In this document: piece by piece, positions 16,433 to 25,817 of the stretch
How positions within the stretch are numbered: position 1 is the stretch's first letter
Layout: each line of letters starts with the position of its first letter
DNA from: Actinomycetes bacterium
GTDB taxonomy: Bacteria > Actinomycetota > Acidimicrobiia > Acidimicrobiales > Acidimicrobiaceae
Direction: 5' to 3'
Assembly (NCBI GenBank): GCA_021805205.1
Contig: JAJZFV010000040.1
Coordinates: forward strand, 44,152 to 108,151
DNA: 64,000 bases
Notes under the pieces: model-generated
Told to the model about the DNA's origin: nothing
The model's input: only the letters and a program-made list of their open reading frames with translations
Databases searched by the model: none
Translations under genes and position numbers: made by a program

Positions 16433-17648
16433 TTGGAAGCTCCTTGATTCCATTTACAAAGTTAGAACGAACTCTTCGAATTGGTCCGGCCAGCTTCGCC
16501 GCCTTGAGGCGAGGTATCAACTCCTCAAACATAATGCGAATCTCCATGCGAGCCAGGTTGTTTCCGAGACAAAAGTGAGGTCCACCCTTTCCAAAAGCCA
16601 CATGATCGATCTTTTCACGGGTAACGTCAAAACGATTTGGATCGTCAAAAACCTCTTCATCCCTATTGCCCGATGCAAACCACATCACAACCTTTTGCCC
16701 CGCCTTGATCTCGCGATCACCAATAACTGTATCGATGGCGGCAGTACGGCGAAAGTGGTAGACCGGCGAAGCGTAGCGAAGGAACTCCTCTACTGCATGG
16801 GGTATCAAAGCAGGGTTACTCTGTAGGATCTCGAACTGATCCCAATTTTCGATCAATGCCGCCATCGAATGACTAATGGTATGGCGCGTAGTCTCATTAC
16901 CAGCGACGACCAAGAGCAGGAAGTAGTTATCGAAGTCTTTTTGATCGAGTTCTACTCCATCCTCGGGGGTACGATTTGCAAGCTTTGAGACCAAATCATC
17001 ACCTTGCTTGCCCTTTCGCAGATCTCGAAGGCGTCGCCCGTATTCAAAGACCTCAAGGGCAGCAGGAGACCTAAAAGGAAGATGACGATACTTGTCGGAG
17101 GCGGAGTCTTCGAGGAGGACATCGGCATATTCGGGGTCAGTGTTTCCAATCATGCGATTTCCCCAAGCGATCAGTTGATCGATATCACCATCGGGAACGT
17201 CCAGCATTCGAGCTAGCACCCGAATCGGAAAGTCGGCACTTACTGCCTCAACGAAGTCGAATGTCGGCTCCGCCAGGGCACGATCCAATGTCTCTTTGGT
17301 GAGACCCCTTAGAAAGTCCTCGTAGACCCTAAGGCTTACAGCACCGAAGTCTCGCTGAAGAAGTTTTCGAAGAGCTCGATGGCGTAGCCCATCGGTCTCA
17401 AGCATCGATCGACGAATGTCTTTTAGATCATCGTCCACCTCCTCAAGGTTGACAAAGTCTCCAGAGATAAATGTCTCTGGATCCCTATCGACCCTAACGA
17501 TGTCACCGTGGCGCAGAACGGACCAAAAACCACTACCGGAATTCTCTTCTTTAGTAAAGTGAACAGGATCGCTCTTTCGAAGCTGCTCGAACATAGCCCA
17601 CCCTTGGTTTTGGGCGAAACGATCCAAATCTCCTAAGTCGACATTCAA
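16413..17648 (-). CDS. Cytochrome P450
   Basis: This is a soluble bacterial P450 monooxygenase of 411 residues. Visible motifs are the I-helix oxygen-binding motif AGNET (249-253), the ExxR pair E288/R291, and the haem loop FGKGGPHFCLGNNLAR with axial ligand C360. The overall pattern resembles actinobacterial lipid and terpenoid hydroxylases of the CYP124/125/142 type, but the substrate cannot be assigned. The start is a TTG with TAGGAG nine bases upstream. It begins 20 bases after the glutamine-synthetase-like gene and is presumably cotranscribed with it. No ferredoxin or reductase gene lies nearby. Confidence 0.93.
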   Translation of the reverse strand: MNVDLGDLDRFAQNQGWAMFEQLRKSDPVHFTKEENSGSGFWSVLRHGDIVRVDRDPETFISGDFVNLEEVDDDLKDIRRSMLETDGLRHRALRKLLQRDFGAVSLRVYEDFLRGLTKETLDRALAEPTFDFVEAVSADFPIRVLARMLDVPDGDIDQLIAWGNRMIGNTDPEYADVLLEDSASDKYRHLPFRSPAALEVFEYGRRLRDLRKGKQGDDLVSKLANRTPEDGVELDQKDFDNYFLLLVVAGNETTRHTISHSMAALIENWDQFEILQSNPALIPHAVEEFLRYASPVYHFRRTAAIDTVIGDREIKAGQKVVMWFASGNRDEEVFDDPNRFDVTREKIDHVAFGKGGPHFCLGNNLARMEIRIMFEELIPRLKAAKLAGPIRRVRSNFVNGIKELPITVQLR

Positions 17649-17668
17649 CTTTAAATTCTCCTAACTTG

Positions 17669-19042
17669 TCACAACTGGGTCGAATACTCGTCAAACTCCC
17701 AGTCAGTAACGTGAGAGTTAAACCTTGCGATCTCGTCGCGTTTGTAAGCGACAAAGGTATCCACGAAGCCCTTTCCAAGAACTTCAATCAATTCACCGTC
17801 ATCCTCTAATGCATCCAAGGCTGCTGAAAGAGATGGTGGCAGCTTCGCCGATCGCTCCTCGTCGTAGCCGTAACCAACCAGAGCGGGCATAAGTGGCAGT
17901 TCTCCGGATATGCCGAGGTAGGCACCGGCTAGGACTCCTGCAATTGCGAGATACGGATTTGCAGAGGCGTCCCCAAGGCGTACCTCAATCCTGGTCGCAC
18001 CTCCACGTTCAGGTGGGACCCTTATCATTGAACTTCTATTGTCTAAACCCCAATCGATCAACCACGGCGCCAATGTATCTGGGCCAAAGCGGCGATAGGA
18101 GTTGATAGTGGGATTGGTCAGGGCCGATATTGCTGGCGCATGGCGAAGAATACCAGCGATGGCTCGGTACATCGTTTGGCTTATCCCACTGTCGTCATCT
18201 GGGTCGTAGCATATATTGCTTCCAGTTGGATCGACAAACGAGATGTGAAGGTGAAAGCCAGAACCGCCCTCATCATTAAAGGGCTTAGCCATGAATGTCG
18301 CCTCAAGACCTTCCCTGAGCGCTAGCTCCTTTACACTGCTCTTAAGGCGGAATGCGCGATCTGCGGCATCTAACGCCTCGGAGTGGATCAAGTTGATCTC
18401 AAATTGCCCCGACGCAAATTCATGGTTACCAGCTGAAACTCCTATTTCAAAACGATCTAGATCGCGAAGCATCTTTATTAGATAACCTTCAGGGTCGCCA
18501 CGAAAGCCCACGCTGTAGACGTTTCCAGCCAACTCGCCGTAACGAGTTATCCTCTTTCCTTCCCTGTGGAAGAGAAAGAACTCCAGTTCAGGACCGACGA
18601 CCGCTGTTAGATCGCTACTTTTAAGGCGCGAAATTACTCGACGCAACAGAGAGCGTGGGGCCTCTAACGAAAGCTCGCCATCCAAGTTGTAGATGTCACC
18701 GATAACCGAAACGACCCCCTCCTCCCAAGGCAACGCCTTTACGGTATCAAGATCCAACTTGCAGAGAACGTCGGGAAGGCCTGCGTCTATACCACCGGCA
18801 ATAGGTACTACACCTCCTCGAGGTGTAGTGTGAAAGATGGCGCGACAGAACGACGCTCCTTCGCCCGCTAGGCGCACCAAGTAAGAGGTGAGGACGTCAC
18901 GGCCCCGATCCACCCCAAGCAGGTCGCTGTAGGAAATCCTCACTACGTCTTTACCCGAGCCGGCTAAGCCATCCACTAATGCCAAGAGTCGCTCATTAAA
19001 ATCTTCATCGTGGGAGACCTCTCCCTTTGAAAATTCGCTCAT
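17669..19042 (-). CDS. Glutamine-synthetase-family ligase
   Basis: This is an ATP-dependent glutamate ligase of the glutamine synthetase fold, 457 residues from the ATG at 19042 (preceded by GGGGGG). Typical motifs are GPELEFFLFH, GGSGFHLHISF, NPTINSYRRFGP, NRSSMIRVP and EVRLGDASANPY. It differs from housekeeping GlnA and looks like the GlnA3/GlnA4/PuuA group, which joins glutamate to amines. It forms an operon with the P450, and a MarR regulator is divergent. A role in amine or polyamine use is likely but not proven. Frames extend upstream to 19213 but lack a better start. Confidence 0.87.
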   Translation of the reverse strand: MSEFSKGEVSHDEDFNERLLALVDGLAGSGKDVVRISYSDLLGVDRGRDVLTSYLVRLAGEGASFCRAIFHTTPRGGVVPIAGGIDAGLPDVLCKLDLDTVKALPWEEGVVSVIGDIYNLDGELSLEAPRSLLRRVISRLKSSDLTAVVGPELEFFLFHREGKRITRYGELAGNVYSVGFRGDPEGYLIKMLRDLDRFEIGVSAGNHEFASGQFEINLIHSEALDAADRAFRLKSSVKELALREGLEATFMAKPFNDEGGSGFHLHISFVDPTGSNICYDPDDDSGISQTMYRAIAGILRHAPAISALTNPTINSYRRFGPDTLAPWLIDWGLDNRSSMIRVPPERGGATRIEVRLGDASANPYLAIAGVLAGAYLGISGELPLMPALVGYGYDEERSAKLPPSLSAALDALEDDGELIEVLGKGFVDTFVAYKRDEIARFNSHVTDWEFDEYSTQL

Positions 19043-19400
19043 AAAATCGTGAACCCCCCAAACGAATTCATTCTTTCGGATACGAATAATACTAAGAACG
19101 TGAGCCCGTGTCACGTGAAAGTGACTTTTGTTATCAAAGTTAATGCTGTACCGGTGACAGCCCCTAAGGTTGAAGGAATCGTCTATGGGCAAACTGTCGA
19201 TCTTGACGAACATCCTCTGCTAGTCGTCGAAATGACCTAAAGGGTGCGATCAGTCCAACTATCACCAAACCCCACGGCGAACCTTCAACTGCAAAGCCAG
19301 ATATCAGGTCACAAAAAGATCATCTATGTGACCGATTGGACATTCAATAAATAACCTCAACCTGCGAATTCAAAGGTGGTAGCTGCCTACTATTGAATGG
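19043..19400. promoter_or_regulatory. Divergent control region with MarR-type half sites
   Basis: Two perfect 9-base inverted arms, CATTCAATA at 19341-19349 and TATTGAATG at 19391-19399, flank the region just before the MarR start. A second small dyad, GTCAC-N6-GTGAC, lies near 19115. MarR proteins bind such repeats, so this is a candidate site for self-control and for control of the divergent ligase/P450 operon. Confidence 0.4.
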
Positions 19401-19934
19401 GTGACAGGCTTTTTTACACTCAACGAAACTGAAAAGACGATAACTCAGAAGCTAAGTGGCCTGCCCATCGACTTCCAAGCGCAAGCCACCGTCGCAAATC
19501 TTTACCGAGCAGCAAACGCCACTAGGAAGTACTTCACTAATACGGTTCTGAAAGATTACGAACTTTCATGGACCGGATTTGTCGTCTTGTGGGTGGTTTG
19601 GATCTTTGATGGAATTGAAACCCGCCATGCTGCAGATGAAGCTGGGATTTCAAAATCAACCCTCTCAGGAATAATAAAAACCATGGAGAGTAGAGGGCTG
19701 CTGGAACGACGCTTTGACGCTACAGATCGACGCCTAGTGCACCTCCACCTTACGCAAGATGGGGGATCGACCATGGTCGAGCTCTTTCCAAAGTTCAACC
19801 TCAAAGAGGTCGAAGCGGTATCGCCACTCAGAAATGGTGAAGTGGATCAACTCGGCAACCTGCTAAAGACTATAATCACTCACCTTGAATCCTTCACAGA
19901 GGTATCTATGGAGTCGAGAACCACACCGTGGTAA
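19401..19934 (+). CDS. MarR-family transcriptional regulator
   Basis: This 177-residue protein has the MarR winged helix at about residues 55-135. The recognition region is AADEAGISKSTLSGIIKTME and the wing is RRFDATDRRLVHLHLT. The start is a GTG at 19401, next to an inverted-repeat arm, which suggests self-repression. It is divergent from the glutamine-synthetase-like/P450 operon and probably controls it. MarR proteins usually respond to aromatic or amphipathic small molecules, and the effector here is unknown. Confidence 0.9.
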   Translation: MTGFFTLNETEKTITQKLSGLPIDFQAQATVANLYRAANATRKYFTNTVLKDYELSWTGFVVLWVVWIFDGIETRHAADEAGISKSTLSGIIKTMESRGLLERRFDATDRRLVHLHLTQDGGSTMVELFPKFNLKEVEAVSPLRNGEVDQLGNLLKTIITHLESFTEVSMESRTTPW

Positions 19935-20111
19935 CTTCAATCCGAGGCGGCTACCATCTCTAGATAGATAGAAGTCTCTGCACTCTCCCGCTATTTGGCA
20001 AAGATATTACCTAAGCAGATCATTCGAGTAGTAGGTCCGAATGATGACGTGACGAGGGTCACTACCCTGCAGATTTTAATATTTATCGTAATATACTTTT
20101 GATGTCGGTCG

Positions 20112-20125
20112 GACTCACGTGAGTC
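20112..20125. promoter_or_regulatory. 14-bp palindrome upstream of the DEAD-box gene
   Basis: GACTCACGTGAGTC is a perfect palindrome, 87 bases before the helicase start, inside an otherwise gene-free gap (19935-20212). A smaller dyad, GTGAC-N4-GTCAC, precedes it near 20049. It may be an operator or part of a leader structure. Confidence 0.4.
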
Positions 20126-20212
20126 ATAGGGCATCCACTCGATCAAATTTCCTTCTCGTCTGAGTCGGTGAGGCGGTTGTCCCACATACCGTACCCATAG
20201 ACGAAAGAAAAG

Positions 20213-21703
20213 ATGATCACCTTCAATGACCTAGGTGTGGCTAGCCACATCTCAACTCGCCTTGCTGAAAACAATATCCTCGAGCCAACTGAGATCCAAA
20301 AAGTTGTAATTCCCGACGCTCTTCAGGGTTTAGATGTATTGGCAATGGCTGGAACCGGATCTGGTAAGACCCTTGCATTTCTAATTCCAGTTCTTCAAAG
20401 AGCTCCAAGATCTGCACCAAACCGACCATATGCTCTGATTTTGGTTCCTACCCGGGAACTTGCCCTTCAAGTACGAGACGTGTTTCTATCGATGCTAGGG
20501 CATCCGCGTCGTGGTCTTCCCCGCATTGGCGCCATCTATGGAGGCTCTTCTATCGATCGACAGATACGTGATCTCCAAAGGGGGGTCGAAGTCGTAGTGG
20601 CAACTCCAGGACGTCTAATGGACCTTATGGATCGTCGCGCTATCGACCTCAGCGAGGTTACCTCGGTTGTGATCGATGAAGCAGACAGAATGGCCGATAT
20701 GGGCTTTCTTCCTCCAGTTGAGGAGATCCTTTCAAGTCTCTCGGAGAACCATCAAACCATGTTGTTTAGCGCGACCTTGGATGGTGACGTTCGCAAGATA
20801 GTAAATCGTTACATGAGCTCGCCCATCCACCACGAGGTAAAAGCCGAGACGCGCTCGCTTGACAACATGAGTCACTATTTCTTGGTCACCCACGACAATG
20901 ACAAACTCGAGATCGTAAAGCAAGTAACCTCTACAGCCCGCAAGACGATCATTTTCGTTCGCACCCGCGACAACGCTGATCGACTAGCCGACGATCTAAA
21001 TGGTGAGGGTATCAACGTTGACGCACTTCATGGGAACATGCGACAGAGTGCCAGGGAGAGAGTATTGCACCGTTTCTCCAAGGGTGCAACATCGATCCTG
21101 GTCGCAACAGACGTTGCAGCTAGAGGAATCGACGTTGCAGGACTTGATCTTGTGGTCCACTATGAACTTCCAGACGACCATAAGGCCTACATTCATAGGT
21201 CGGGCCGAACTGCACGCGCTGGAACCTCTGGAGCGGTGGTTACTCTCTTGCGCAGATCACAGATGAGAACCGTCAATGGGCTACAGAAGGATCTCGGCCT
21301 TCCCCAGCAACTATTCATGGGTAATCCAGAAGAGCCGACACTTACCAATATCGCCACATTAGAAGAGTTCAAAGGCGAAGAAGTGGTCTTCTCTGACTCT
21401 AGGGGGCCAGCTCGGGGCCGCAGCGGCGGCAGCGGCGGCGGATATAGGCCATTTAGGACGAGTTCGAACTACTCTCGCCAAGGGGAGTCACCCCGAGAGG
21501 GAGGATACCGCTCTTATGGTCAGGGTGAAGTTGGATCTAGGGATCGCTACCCATCGCGAGAACGAAGTTCAAACCGCTCAGAGGGATACGGTCGCCGTGA
21601 AGGCGGTTACCGCTCAAACGACGGCGGAAGCGAAGGGTCTTCCTACGGCTCTCGCGGAAACTACGACGGGCAACGTCGTTCTTCTAGGCGTGGGAATTAC
21701 TAG
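20213..21703 (+). CDS. DEAD-box RNA helicase with arginine/glycine-rich tail
   Basis: This is an ATP-dependent RNA helicase of the RhlE/DeaD/CshA group, 496 residues long. Motifs in order: Q motif (LEPTEIQ), Walker A (AGTGSGKT), PTRELALQ, TPGR, DEAD (VIDEADRMADMGF), SAT, ARGID and HRSGRTARAG. The core ends near residue 375. The last 110 residues are a low-complexity tail of Arg, Gly, Ser and Tyr, typical of RNA-binding tails that help the protein work on structured RNA or ribosomes. It stands as a single gene, followed by a strong hairpin. Cold or stress control is common in the family but is not shown here. Confidence 0.95.
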   Translation: MITFNDLGVASHISTRLAENNILEPTEIQKVVIPDALQGLDVLAMAGTGSGKTLAFLIPVLQRAPRSAPNRPYALILVPTRELALQVRDVFLSMLGHPRRGLPRIGAIYGGSSIDRQIRDLQRGVEVVVATPGRLMDLMDRRAIDLSEVTSVVIDEADRMADMGFLPPVEEILSSLSENHQTMLFSATLDGDVRKIVNRYMSSPIHHEVKAETRSLDNMSHYFLVTHDNDKLEIVKQVTSTARKTIIFVRTRDNADRLADDLNGEGINVDALHGNMRQSARERVLHRFSKGATSILVATDVAARGIDVAGLDLVVHYELPDDHKAYIHRSGRTARAGTSGAVVTLLRRSQMRTVNGLQKDLGLPQQLFMGNPEEPTLTNIATLEEFKGEEVVFSDSRGPARGRSGGSGGGYRPFRTSSNYSRQGESPREGGYRSYGQGEVGSRDRYPSRERSSNRSEGYGRREGGYRSNDGGSEGSSYGSRGNYDGQRRSSRRGNY

Positions 21704-21748
21704 AGAGTCAAGTAAGTTTTACTCTCCATAGTCGTTCTATGAAAGTTC

Positions 21749-21788
21749 AGAGAGGGTGGATCGGCAATTTTGCCGATCCACCCTCTCT
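21749..21788 (+). terminator. Long hairpin after the helicase gene
   Basis: A perfect 19-bp inverted repeat (21749-21767 with 21770-21788) has only two bases between the arms. It lies 45 bases past the helicase stop. It ends in ATTTG without a real T run, so it may act as a strong terminator or as an RNA-protecting hairpin. Confidence 0.65.
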
Positions 21789-21831
21789 ATTTGTGAAAGA
21801 CTCGTAACTCGCGATAGTAGGAATGGAAGTT

Positions 21832-23268
21832 ATGACTAAGCCAATGATCGAACTCGAGAGCGAAACACCTTCTCGTAGGGCTTGGCAAGCACTCATAACG
21901 GTCCTCTCCGGGACCTTCATGTCGATCGTGGACTCGACAATCGTAAATGTAGCCCTCCCAACAATTAGAACCTCAATACACCCAAGCCCAGCTCAAATTG
22001 AATGGATAGTATCGGGCTACCTCCTCGCCTTTGGACTAATGCTGATACCAGCAGGTCGACTCGGAGATCGCTATGGCCATAAGCCTCTCTTTGTAACAGG
22101 TCTCTCGCTCTTCGTCATCTCATCGGTAGTGTGTGGCTCATCGATCAACGCAACTGAGCTTGTAACGGCCCGAATCGTTCAAGGTGCATCCGCGGGACTA
22201 TTTGGACCTTCGATTCAAGCTACAATTTCGCTTCTATTTGCCGGTAAAGCTAGATCTCGAGCATTTGGAATTCTGGGGACAATGGTTGGAATTTCATCGG
22301 CATCGGGACCATTGATCGGTGGAATAATCATCGTGGGATTCGGCGGCACCTTGGGGTGGCGCCTAGTCTTCTTCGTCAATCTTCTGGTTGGAGCCTTCGC
22401 CGTTCCTTTGGCAATTCGATTGATTCCAAACGTCAAACCAAATATTAAAAACGAGCTCGATTTAGTTGGACTTGCGATCATCACTATCGCACTCTCCTTC
22501 GTCTTCATCTTCCTTATTGAAGGTGGATCAACCAACTTTCCAATTTGGACCATTGCAATTGCAATTGCATCACTCCCAATATTCGCCTCGTTTTACATTT
22601 GGGAGCGTAACTACCAGAAGCGTGGTCATAAGGCACTAGTAGACGGAAGATTAGTTAGACGTAAATCGTTTAGTATCGGTACCGGTCTAGCAATGATCTA
22701 CTTCTCCGCCTTCTCCTCGATCTTCGTAATAGTCTCACTGATTTGGCAAGATGGACTGCACCGAAATGCACTTGCTTCGGGTTTAGCTGTTACCCCTTTC
22801 GCAATCGGAACACTAATATTTGGCTCAATTAGTGACCGCTTCTCCTCGAAGTTAGGCAAAGGAACCCTCTACCTCGGAATCGGCCTCTTATTTACATCGA
22901 TTGCAACCACAGAGGTGATCCTGCGACTCTCGTCTATGGATCACATAAGTGCCCTACTACTTGTAATCCCACTATTTATCGGCGGATTCGGCAACGGCAT
23001 CTTCATAGCACCAAATCAAGACTTCCTACTTCGCTCGATTGAACGCAGGGACGCCGGAGTATCTGCTGCCCTCTTGCAGACCTCTCAGCGAATCGGTAGC
23101 GCATTGAGCGTTGCCGCATCAGTTACTATCTTTTTCAACTCATTAACTAGCGGCTCAACCTATCTCAAAGCCGGTAGTAACGCACTCATCTTCAACATGG
23201 TCATGCTGATAATAGGAGCAGCCATCACCAAGCTACTTCCCAAGCCAGCTCGAAGCTACGCCCGCTAA
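21832..23268 (+). CDS. MFS drug exporter, DHA2 (EmrB/QacA) type
   Basis: This is a proton-driven multidrug exporter with about 14 membrane segments in 478 residues. The DHA2 motif VDSTIVNVALPTI in segment 1 and the motif A loop AGRLGDRYGHKPLF are clear. I prefer the second ATG (21832) because GGAAG lies just before it; the first ATG at 21823 would add three residues. It follows the helicase hairpin and precedes the sulfate operon, and neither neighbour suggests a substrate. Confidence 0.9.
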   Translation: MTKPMIELESETPSRRAWQALITVLSGTFMSIVDSTIVNVALPTIRTSIHPSPAQIEWIVSGYLLAFGLMLIPAGRLGDRYGHKPLFVTGLSLFVISSVVCGSSINATELVTARIVQGASAGLFGPSIQATISLLFAGKARSRAFGILGTMVGISSASGPLIGGIIIVGFGGTLGWRLVFFVNLLVGAFAVPLAIRLIPNVKPNIKNELDLVGLAIITIALSFVFIFLIEGGSTNFPIWTIAIAIASLPIFASFYIWERNYQKRGHKALVDGRLVRRKSFSIGTGLAMIYFSAFSSIFVIVSLIWQDGLHRNALASGLAVTPFAIGTLIFGSISDRFSSKLGKGTLYLGIGLLFTSIATTEVILRLSSMDHISALLLVIPLFIGGFGNGIFIAPNQDFLLRSIERRDAGVSAALLQTSQRIGSALSVAASVTIFFNSLTSGSTYLKAGSNALIFNMVMLIIGAAITKLLPKPARSYAR

Positions 23269-23293
23269 GGTTCCCCTGGTCATCTATAATTCA

Positions 23294-23369
23294 CGATAAA
23301 TTTAGTCGTATTTTGATATCTACTTTTTTTCGTCCTTTATAATTATGATAAAACTTATCGACTTTATCG
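23294..23369 (+). promoter_or_regulatory. Repeated TTATCG motif upstream of the sulfate operon
   Basis: TTATCG occurs twice in direct orientation with a 9-base period (23355-23360 and 23364-23369) and once inverted (23294-23299). A TTAT-G-ATAA palindrome lies at 23343-23351. The cluster sits right before the sulfite reductase ribosome binding site and could be an operator for sulfur control. Confidence 0.4.
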
Positions 23370-23393
23370 TAATTGTGTAGGCGAGGTAAAAAT

Positions 23394-25154
23394 TTGACAG
23401 TAGAGAGTAGCGAAATAAATGAGAGTGCCGTCGAGAAGATCAAGCGCGAGAGCAATCTTCTCCGGGGCGCAATCGAAGAGGAGTTAGCAACTACCGCGGA
23501 GACCTTCAACGCTGACACGGCACAATTACTCAAATTTCATGGGGTCTACCTCCAGGATAATCGTGACGTTCGATCGGCGAGAAAGAGGGAAGGGCTCGAT
23601 CTAGAACACCTAGTGATGGTTCGAGTAGCGATTCCCGGAGGCAAACTATCGGCCGATCAATATCGATCATTGGACCAGTTGAGCGACAAGTTCGGTAATT
23701 CGACCCTAAGACTCACCACTCGACAAGGAATTCAATTCCACTTCGCAACAAAGGCGATAATGCGGGAGTTGATCTCAGAGATAAACCAGACTCTATTGAC
23801 CACCTGGGGAGGTTGTGGCGACGTAGTTAGAAACGTCGTCGCCTGTACCAATGCTGGGAACTTCGAGTTGCAGAGCGAACTGGATCGCCTAGCCGACTAC
23901 ATCTCAACCTCATATAAGGCTCCCGCAGACTCCTACTGGCAGATCTGGATCGACGGCGATCGGGTGCCCCAAGCAATAGTAGATGCACCTTTGGTCGATG
24001 AGTCTCTCTACGGAGCGACGATGTTGCCTCGCAAGTTCAAAATTGGACTGACGACGACTCGGGACAACTGTATAGACGCCTTAAGCCACGATATCGCGGT
24101 AGTCATCGACGCCGACGAACCAAGCAAACTTCACATCTTTGCCGGAGGAGGAATGGGTCGAAGTGGCACCGACCCTTCAACCTATGCCCGAGCTGCAACT
24201 CACCTTGGAGTAGTAGAAGAAGAGGATCTAAAGGCCACCCTCGATGCAATCCTAACCATCCAAAGAGACTTTGGGGATCGTAAAGACCGCGCCCATGCCC
24301 GTCTAAAGTACACCATCGATCGCCTCGGCATTGAGCGATTCGAGGAATTGGTCGTAGAACGCAGTGGTCAATCATTTTATAAGATCCCTTTTCCAGGCTT
24401 CAAGGTCGACGGGGATCACCTTGGGATAGAAGAGGCACCAACCAAAGGGCGCTTCAACTTGGGGTACAAGCTTCCCTCAGGGCGCGTCTCCAATACCGGA
24501 GAGGTAGCAAATCAGCGAAGCCGTATAGTGCAAGCGATCGACTCATCCGCTTGTGAGGTTAGGGTCACTGCCAAGGGTGACCTCGTCTTTACTGAACTTA
24601 CCCAAGATGATCTGGCGAAGATAGCAGAGCTCCTCGGCGATACAAGGTCGATCGACCAAATAAGGTCGAAGCGCCATATTCCCCTTACCACAAAAGAGCT
24701 ATCATTCGCCTGCGTCGCCCTACCCACCTGCGGATTAGCACTAGCTGAATCCGAACGCTACCTACCCTCTTTCGTAACGGAACTACAAGGTCGCCTCGGC
24801 GAGCTCGGAGCACCGGATGCTTCTATCGAGGTAAGAATTACTGGCTGCCCCAACGGTTGTGCTCGCCCTTACCTTGGAGAATTGGGCATCGTTGGACGTT
24901 CCAAGAAGAGCTACGACATCTTCATCGGCGCCGATCGAAAGGGGATGCGCCTGTCAGAGCAGTTTGCCGTGGACGTACCTAGCACCGATCTAGTTGAAGC
25001 CATCACCCCCCTGCTAAAACTTTGGATCGCAGAGGGTACTGAAAAAACAAACTTTGGAGACTTCGTAACCTCTTTAGAGTGGTCCGCTGTTACCGCGCTC
25101 GCGCCAGCACCACGAAGGCGTCGCCAACTATCGGTTCAAGGAGATGAGAGTTGA
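23394..25154 (+). CDS. sir: Assimilatory sulfite (nitrite-type) reductase
   Basis: This is a sirohaem/[4Fe-4S] enzyme that reduces sulfite to sulfide, probably with ferredoxin as donor. It has 586 residues, two half-repeats of the NIR/SIR ferredoxin-like and catalytic domains, and the cluster ligands C440-x5-C446 and C485-x3-C489 (CVALPTC and CPNGC). Nitrite reductases share this fold, but the sulfate-activation genes behind it point to sulfite. The start is a TTG at 23394 with GAGG upstream. The stop overlaps the next start in TTGA. It leads the operon sir, siroheme enzyme, cysC, cysH, sat. Confidence 0.93.
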   Translation: MTVESSEINESAVEKIKRESNLLRGAIEEELATTAETFNADTAQLLKFHGVYLQDNRDVRSARKREGLDLEHLVMVRVAIPGGKLSADQYRSLDQLSDKFGNSTLRLTTRQGIQFHFATKAIMRELISEINQTLLTTWGGCGDVVRNVVACTNAGNFELQSELDRLADYISTSYKAPADSYWQIWIDGDRVPQAIVDAPLVDESLYGATMLPRKFKIGLTTTRDNCIDALSHDIAVVIDADEPSKLHIFAGGGMGRSGTDPSTYARAATHLGVVEEEDLKATLDAILTIQRDFGDRKDRAHARLKYTIDRLGIERFEELVVERSGQSFYKIPFPGFKVDGDHLGIEEAPTKGRFNLGYKLPSGRVSNTGEVANQRSRIVQAIDSSACEVRVTAKGDLVFTELTQDDLAKIAELLGDTRSIDQIRSKRHIPLTTKELSFACVALPTCGLALAESERYLPSFVTELQGRLGELGAPDASIEVRITGCPNGCARPYLGELGIVGRSKKSYDIFIGADRKGMRLSEQFAVDVPSTDLVEAITPLLKLWIAEGTEKTNFGDFVTSLEWSAVTALAPAPRRRRQLSVQGDES

Positions 25155-25759
25155 TTATCAATCTAGACCTCAAAGGTCGAAAGATCGCAGTCGTAGGAGA
25201 TGGTAGTGACGCTATCTATCGAGCCAAGAAGATGGCCTCTGAAGGAGCCTCGGTAACACTCTTTAGCGACGTGGTAACAGTTGGCGCACTTGAAGAAAGT
25301 CCGACCGATAGACAGTCTTCATCTATCAAGATCGAGCCAGCCAAGAAGATCTTTGGAAGAACCATATTTGCACGAAAAAGAGTCGCTGACTTTACAATGA
25401 TCGTGGCCACGGATAGGAAGAACGATATAAACATCGAACTTGCAAAGAGGGCCCGTCGTTACAACATTCTCCTCAACACTCTGGACGAACCGGCCACCTG
25501 CAACTTTTCACACGTCGCCGTGAAAGAGCCAATACCGGGAGTGGAGGTAGCGATCTCGACTGGGGGAAGATCTCCCGCATTTGCATCACACTTAGCCAGA
25601 AAGATCAATTCAACTATCGACGAGATAGACCATGAGGTATTTGAGGCATTTGTAGAAGCTCGTCAAGAGGTAAAGAGTCAGGGTAGGTCCACCTTCGAGG
25701 TTGACTGGAAAGAGATCGCAGCTGAGATCGAAAGGCGGCACCGCCAAAAGGTGGCCTAA
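25151..25759 (+). CDS. Precorrin-2 dehydrogenase / sirohydrochlorin ferrochelatase-like
   Basis: This corresponds to the N-terminal half of CysG (Met8/SirC type), which makes sirohaem, the cofactor of the sulfite reductase in front of it. The protein of 202 residues has an NAD-binding start (KIAVVGDGSDAIYRAKKM) and the family motif ISTGGRSPAFASHLARKI. The methyltransferase half of CysG is absent, so precorrin-2 must come from another gene. The start TTG overlaps the sir stop by four bases and has AAGGAG upstream, so translation is coupled to sulfite reductase. Confidence 0.9.
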   Translation: MIINLDLKGRKIAVVGDGSDAIYRAKKMASEGASVTLFSDVVTVGALEESPTDRQSSSIKIEPAKKIFGRTIFARKRVADFTMIVATDRKNDINIELAKRARRYNILLNTLDEPATCNFSHVAVKEPIPGVEVAISTGGRSPAFASHLARKINSTIDEIDHEVFEAFVEARQEVKSQGRSTFEVDWKEIAAEIERRHRQKVA

Positions 25760-25817
25760 GAGCAGCGGCGAAGTTGCACCTTTGGAGTTAGTGGCAATAA
25801 AAATTCCCAGAACGAGC

